DNA of 7,341 nt from Candidatus Bathyarchaeota archaeon. Lineage in GTDB: Archaea; Thermoproteota; Bathyarchaeia; Bathyarchaeales; Bathyarchaeaceae. The stretch is from NCBI GenBank assembly GCA_030669695.1, contig DAOVDC010000034.1, positions 1 through 7,341 on the forward strand. Direction: 5' to 3'. This document shows positions 5,514-7,341 of the stretch, piece after piece. The number at the start of each line of letters is the position of its first letter. Position 1 is the first letter of the stretch. Below the pieces are notes generated by a model that saw nothing but the letters and a program-made list of their open reading frames with translations, had not been told where the DNA came from and made no database searches. Made by a program: the position numbers and the translations under genes.

Positions 5514-5631
5514 TTCACACCTGCATCTCAACCTTATTCCAGTCTTTGAAGTATTCGACGTTTTTGAACCTATAAAATGTGAGAAGTGTGGAAGGGTTGT
5601 TGCTGGGACTATGCAAGCTCGAAAGCCCTAA
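5509..5631 (+). CDS. possible micro-ORF with a CxxC knuckle
   Basis: A 40-residue open frame in the 252-base gap between two convergent genes. It starts at ATG 5509 and ends at TAA 5629-5631. The C-terminal half reads EPIKCEKCGRVVAG, with C24 and C27 forming a CxxC plus glycine, like half of a zinc ribbon. A modest ribosome-site candidate, GAAGG, lies about 10 bases upstream. The frame is closed by TAG at 5488-5490, so the ORF cannot extend to a second CxxC. It could be a genuine micro-protein or the 3' remnant of a decayed gene. I do not recognise a family. The rest of this gap shows nothing I can support. Confidence 0.28.
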   Translation: MHSHLHLNLIPVFEVFDVFEPIKCEKCGRVVAGTMQARKP

Positions 5632-5653
5632 ATTCCTCTGCGCCCTCAGACAT

Positions 5654-6769
5654 CTAAATTGCCAACTCATGAAGTCTTTTCATGTGTTCTTTATGGTCGT
5701 AGATCCACGACTTATCTTTGAAAAATTCGTATGAAATAGTTTGCAGATCCCTTCTTGAGGGGTCCTCAATTACGTAATCATAGCTTTTCAATTGGCCATT
5801 TCTGATTAATTTTGATAGATTGTCTGTGAAGCCTCTAAATTCTTTTCTAGGGAGGTATATATGAACAAATAAAGCGTTTTTTCCAAATATTTTACTTATG
5901 CTACGTACAAAAGGTTTGTGTTCAAGTGAAAGGGCAAGTTTAGCCATGTTTTTTTCATCGGGGAAGTTAAATCTAAAGCAGTAACTATCGGATATGGCTT
6001 CAAAGTGTGGCAAGAAAACCGTATAACCTTCGATAAGGCCTTTCGCAATCACATGGTTTTTGAAGTGGTATTCCACAGTTTGTGGGGATACCTCTAGTAG
6101 TTTCGCTATATCACATAGTTTGCATTCTGCGTTCTTCTCTAACTCTTTTAATATTATGATGTCAATTCTGTCAGCTTTCTGCGGGTAACTCGGTGGTTCT
6201 ACAAGTGTATAGGGGAGCGAGGTTCCTTGGCTTTCAATGGTTTCAATCCATTTGTTCCACTCGAAAATCCAGCGTTCCGATTCATGGTCATACCAATTGT
6301 CGGTTAGGTTTAACGTGTGTATACAGGTGGACCAGTACAGATTGATGCTCTGCGCTATCCTCAATTTCTCTATTTGCTTAACAAAATGCTCGAACTCCTC
6401 AGTATGATCTATTGGAATCCCATAGATTCCGTAGAAACTTTCAGCTGTGTCGTAACGTGCAGTTAAGTATAGCCAATACCCGTTTGCTTTCATGGATTCC
6501 CACAGCAATCTTTCATACCCCGGGGTTGCCCTAGCGAAAACGAAAGCTTTCTTAAGGCCAATAAAAGTGTGATAAATGCTCACTTGCAGATATAAAGAAA
6601 AATGGGATTTTAGATTTTTTATTCTATCGCGTACCGTTGGCACTGGCATGTTGATTCTCCTAGCAAGCGTTGATACGCTTCTTGGACCGCAAACTCCAAG
6701 TGCTTCTAGGATTTTTATGTCAATGGAGTCAAGTTGTTTCCGCATTTCTAGAGTTTCCTCTTGATCCAC
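5654..6769 (-). CDS. tandem Lrp/AsnC-like winged-helix regulator (HTH-RAM-HTH-RAM)
   Basis: A 371-residue DNA-binding protein, about twice the length of a normal Lrp/AsnC protein. Residues 15-53 form a first winged helix-turn-helix (SIDIKILEAL... STLARRINMPVPTVRDRIKNL). It is followed by a ferredoxin-like RAM segment to about 150 (YGIYGIPIDHTEEFEHFV at 113-130 lies in its second half). A linker rich in Trp and Glu (155-198) leads to a second HTH at 200-245 (IDIIILKELEKN, IAKLLEVSPQTVEYHF) and a second RAM-like region to about 335. Family members sense small ligands, often amino acids, and repress or activate genes including their own. The GTG start has no Shine-Dalgarno but fits a short leader behind TATATA 6806-6801; ATG at codon 9 is an alternative. 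The small exported protein gene lies 53 bases upstream on the same strand. Confidence 0.82.
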   Translation of the reverse strand: MDQEETLEMRKQLDSIDIKILEALGVCGPRSVSTLARRINMPVPTVRDRIKNLKSHFSLYLQVSIYHTFIGLKKAFVFARATPGYERLLWESMKANGYWLYLTARYDTAESFYGIYGIPIDHTEEFEHFVKQIEKLRIAQSINLYWSTCIHTLNLTDNWYDHESERWIFEWNKWIETIESQGTSLPYTLVEPPSYPQKADRIDIIILKELEKNAECKLCDIAKLLEVSPQTVEYHFKNHVIAKGLIEGYTVFLPHFEAISDSYCFRFNFPDEKNMAKLALSLEHKPFVRSISKIFGKNALFVHIYLPRKEFRGFTDNLSKLIRNGQLKSYDYVIEDPSRRDLQTISYEFFKDKSWIYDHKEHMKRLHELAI

Positions 6770-6779
6770 ATGCTTTTAG

Positions 6780-6797
6780 TACTCAATTAGTCGAGTA
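6780..6797. promoter_or_regulatory. inverted repeat between TATA box and start, candidate operator
   Basis: TACTC (6780-6784) and GAGTA (6793-6797) are perfect arms around an 8-base AT-rich centre. The site lies between the TATA box and the expected transcription start of the regulator gene, a usual place for archaeal repressors. Autoregulation is an inference. Confidence 0.35.
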
Positions 6798-6800
6798 TTG

Positions 6801-6806
6801 CTATAT
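6801..6806 (-). promoter_or_regulatory. TATA box of the tandem Lrp-like regulator
   Basis: ACTATATAGC on the minus strand, with TATATA centred about 35 bases before the GTG start. Expected initiation near 6778 gives a leader of about 9 bases, which agrees with the lack of a Shine-Dalgarno. Confidence 0.45.
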
Positions 6807-6822
6807 AGTTATGTTTAAGTTT

Positions 6823-7023
6823 TTATTTGGGCCAATTGCCGCCGCCCTTGGGATCTCCCGCTAGTTCAATTCTGTTGTTTCTAAGGTAACCAATATGTAC
6901 TGCGTGTGTGAACTCTTTCCAACTCCATTCCTCGGGTTCATTCAGCATAACCATTGCCGCATTGCAGATTATGGAAACGCTGAAAAGGCATAGGAATACA
7001 ACGAACAAAACTTTCAAATTCAA
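6823..7023 (-). CDS. small exported or membrane-anchored protein, unknown function
   Basis: A 66-residue protein I do not recognise. Residues 3-20 are a hydrophobic helix (LKVLFVVFLCLFSVSIIC) preceded by one lysine, then NAAMVM. This is a signal peptide or single membrane anchor, possibly with cleavage after the Ala-Ala near residue 23. The remaining 40 residues are hydrophilic and tryptophan-containing (EPEEWSWKEF) and end in GDPKGGGNWPK, giving a very small extracytoplasmic domain. The TTG start is fixed by a complete AAGGAGGTGAT five bases upstream; the ATG inside that site is followed directly by TAG. Stop is TAA 6825-6823, 53 bases before the Lrp-like regulator on the same strand, so the two may be co-transcribed, though the regulator also has its own TATA box. 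Confidence 0.65.
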   Translation of the reverse strand: MNLKVLFVVFLCLFSVSIICNAAMVMLNEPEEWSWKEFTHAVHIGYLRNNRIELAGDPKGGGNWPK

Positions 7024-7028
7024 GCTAC

Positions 7029-7039
7029 ATCACCTCCTT
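7029..7039 (-). promoter_or_regulatory. complete Shine-Dalgarno fixing a TTG start
   Basis: AAGGAGGTGAT on the minus strand, a near-full complement of the 16S 3' end, followed by GTAGC and TTG (7023-7021). It is the strongest ribosome site in the window and decides the unusual start codon. Confidence 0.75.
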
Positions 7040-7072
7040 GTTTGTTTTTTGACGTAGAAAGCCTTAATATGA

Positions 7073-7080
7073 CATAAAAA
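7073..7080 (-). promoter_or_regulatory. possible TATA box for the small exported protein
   Basis: TTTTTATG on the minus strand would start transcription near 7050 with a leader of about 27 bases that includes the Shine-Dalgarno. ATATTAAG, nearer the gene (about 7070-7063), is an alternative, so the exact box is uncertain. Confidence 0.3.
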
Positions 7081-7102
7081 GACTTAAAGCCTATGAAGAC
7101 GC

Positions 7103-7112
7103 AATATTAAAA
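7103..7112 (+). promoter_or_regulatory. possible TATA box for the PadR-like gene
   Basis: AATATTAAAA in the 172-base divergent spacer. Initiation near 7133 would leave a leader of about 60 bases. No other AT box is better placed, so this is only a weak candidate. Confidence 0.25.
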
Positions 7113-7195
7113 TTCGCTATGGAGGCGTAATCTGAAGTCGGAATCGATAGAAATCCATCCATATCAAATGGCATGCGATTTGGAGTTAGATCTTA

Positions 7196-7341
7196 ATGCA
7201 TCTGGAATCAAAAGTCGAAGAGCAGTTACGCAAAAGAGTTGCGAAAGACTTTCTTGACCTCATAATCTTGTCAAAGTTAGAAAATGGCGCGCCTAAAAGT
7301 GGCTACGACTTTATCGGTTTCATCCATGAAAAATATGGTGT
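7196..7341 (+). CDS. PadR-like winged-helix regulator, N-terminal part (cut by window end)
   Basis: The first 48 codons of a gene that runs off the right edge. After a charged leader (MHLESKVEEQLRKRV) comes KDFLDLIILSKLENG (17-31), then PKSGYDFIGFIHEKYGV (33-49, the last residue incomplete). This is the characteristic helix 1 to helix 2 stretch of PadR-family winged-helix regulators (LDLIIL...GYDxIxxI). Such proteins dimerise through a C-terminal helix and usually repress effector-responsive genes. ATG 7196 is the only standard start after the in-frame TAG at 7187-7189; GGAG at 7182-7185, 10 bases upstream, is its probable ribosome site. It is divergent from the small exported protein gene. 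Confidence 0.8.
   Translation, partial: MHLESKVEEQLRKRVAKDFLDLIILSKLENGAPKSGYDFIGFIHEKYG

Noticed and set aside
5407..5631. Reading through the TAG at 5488 to extend the micro-ORF, as with pyrrolysine
   Set aside because: No standard start gives a sensible upstream extension apart from an internal ATG, and no pyrrolysine gene is visible here to justify it.
6670..6864. Plus-strand 64-residue ORF across the Lrp-like promoter
   Set aside because: It is antisense to the start of the regulator and the end of the small exported protein, with no own signals.
7121..7257. Shine-Dalgarno-like GGAGGCGTAATC followed by an open frame from CTG 7132 to TGA 7257
   Set aside because: CTG is not an accepted start here, the frame overlaps the PadR-like gene out of frame and the peptide is unrecognised; the motif may be chance or part of the PadR leader.
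1..7341. tRNA, rRNA, CRISPR array, insertion sequence or att site
   Set aside because: No cloverleaf with a T-loop consensus, no regularly spaced long repeats and no transposase or integrase motif were found on reading both strands.

Overview
The window looks archaeal. Several genes are preceded by BRE/TATA-type promoter elements (an identical GAAAGCTTTA box occurs before two of them), one gene appears to be leaderless, and ribosome sites range from absent to the complete AAGGAGGTGAT. The regulators are of kinds common in archaea: a ribbon-helix-helix protein, a doubled Lrp/AsnC-like protein and a PadR-like protein. A Bathyarchaeia-type or related Thermoproteota genome is my best guess from general gene flavour; no rRNA or other marker gene is present to prove it.

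Layout, left to right. Bases 1-120 hold only an unassignable edge fragment. A small GIY-YIG nuclease gene (121-369, minus) follows. Next is a two-gene minus-strand operon: a ribbon-helix-helix regulator (1635-2039) and, 30 bases downstream and in the same reading frame, an S41/IRBP-like serine protease without a signal peptide (615-1604). The operon starts at a good BRE/TATA box overlaid by three 14-bp direct repeats that could be an operator. It ends in a GC-rich inverted repeat plus T-tract that overlaps the protease stop codon. Pointing the other way are an S9 prolyl-oligopeptidase-type peptidase (2256-4187, plus) and a saccharopine dehydrogenase-family oxidoreductase (4253-5401, plus), the latter probably leaderless.

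The 252 bases after 5401 contain a possible 40-residue CxxC micro-ORF and one of three copies of the 10-mer CATGCATGCA, all found between annotated genes. The right end carries a 371-residue regulator of HTH-RAM-HTH-RAM architecture (5654-6769, minus), a 66-residue exported or membrane-anchored small protein upstream of it on the same strand (6823-7023, TTG start, full Shine-Dalgarno), and, divergently, the first 48 codons of a PadR-like regulator cut by the window end (7196-7341).

The genes do not form one pathway. The most system-like units are the regulator-protease operon with its putative autoregulatory operator, and the small exported protein next to the doubled Lrp-like regulator. The S9 gene uses arginine codons very differently from its neighbours and may have been acquired by transfer. 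No RNA gene, CRISPR array, insertion sequence or replication origin was seen, and no stretch over 300 bases lacks a gene.
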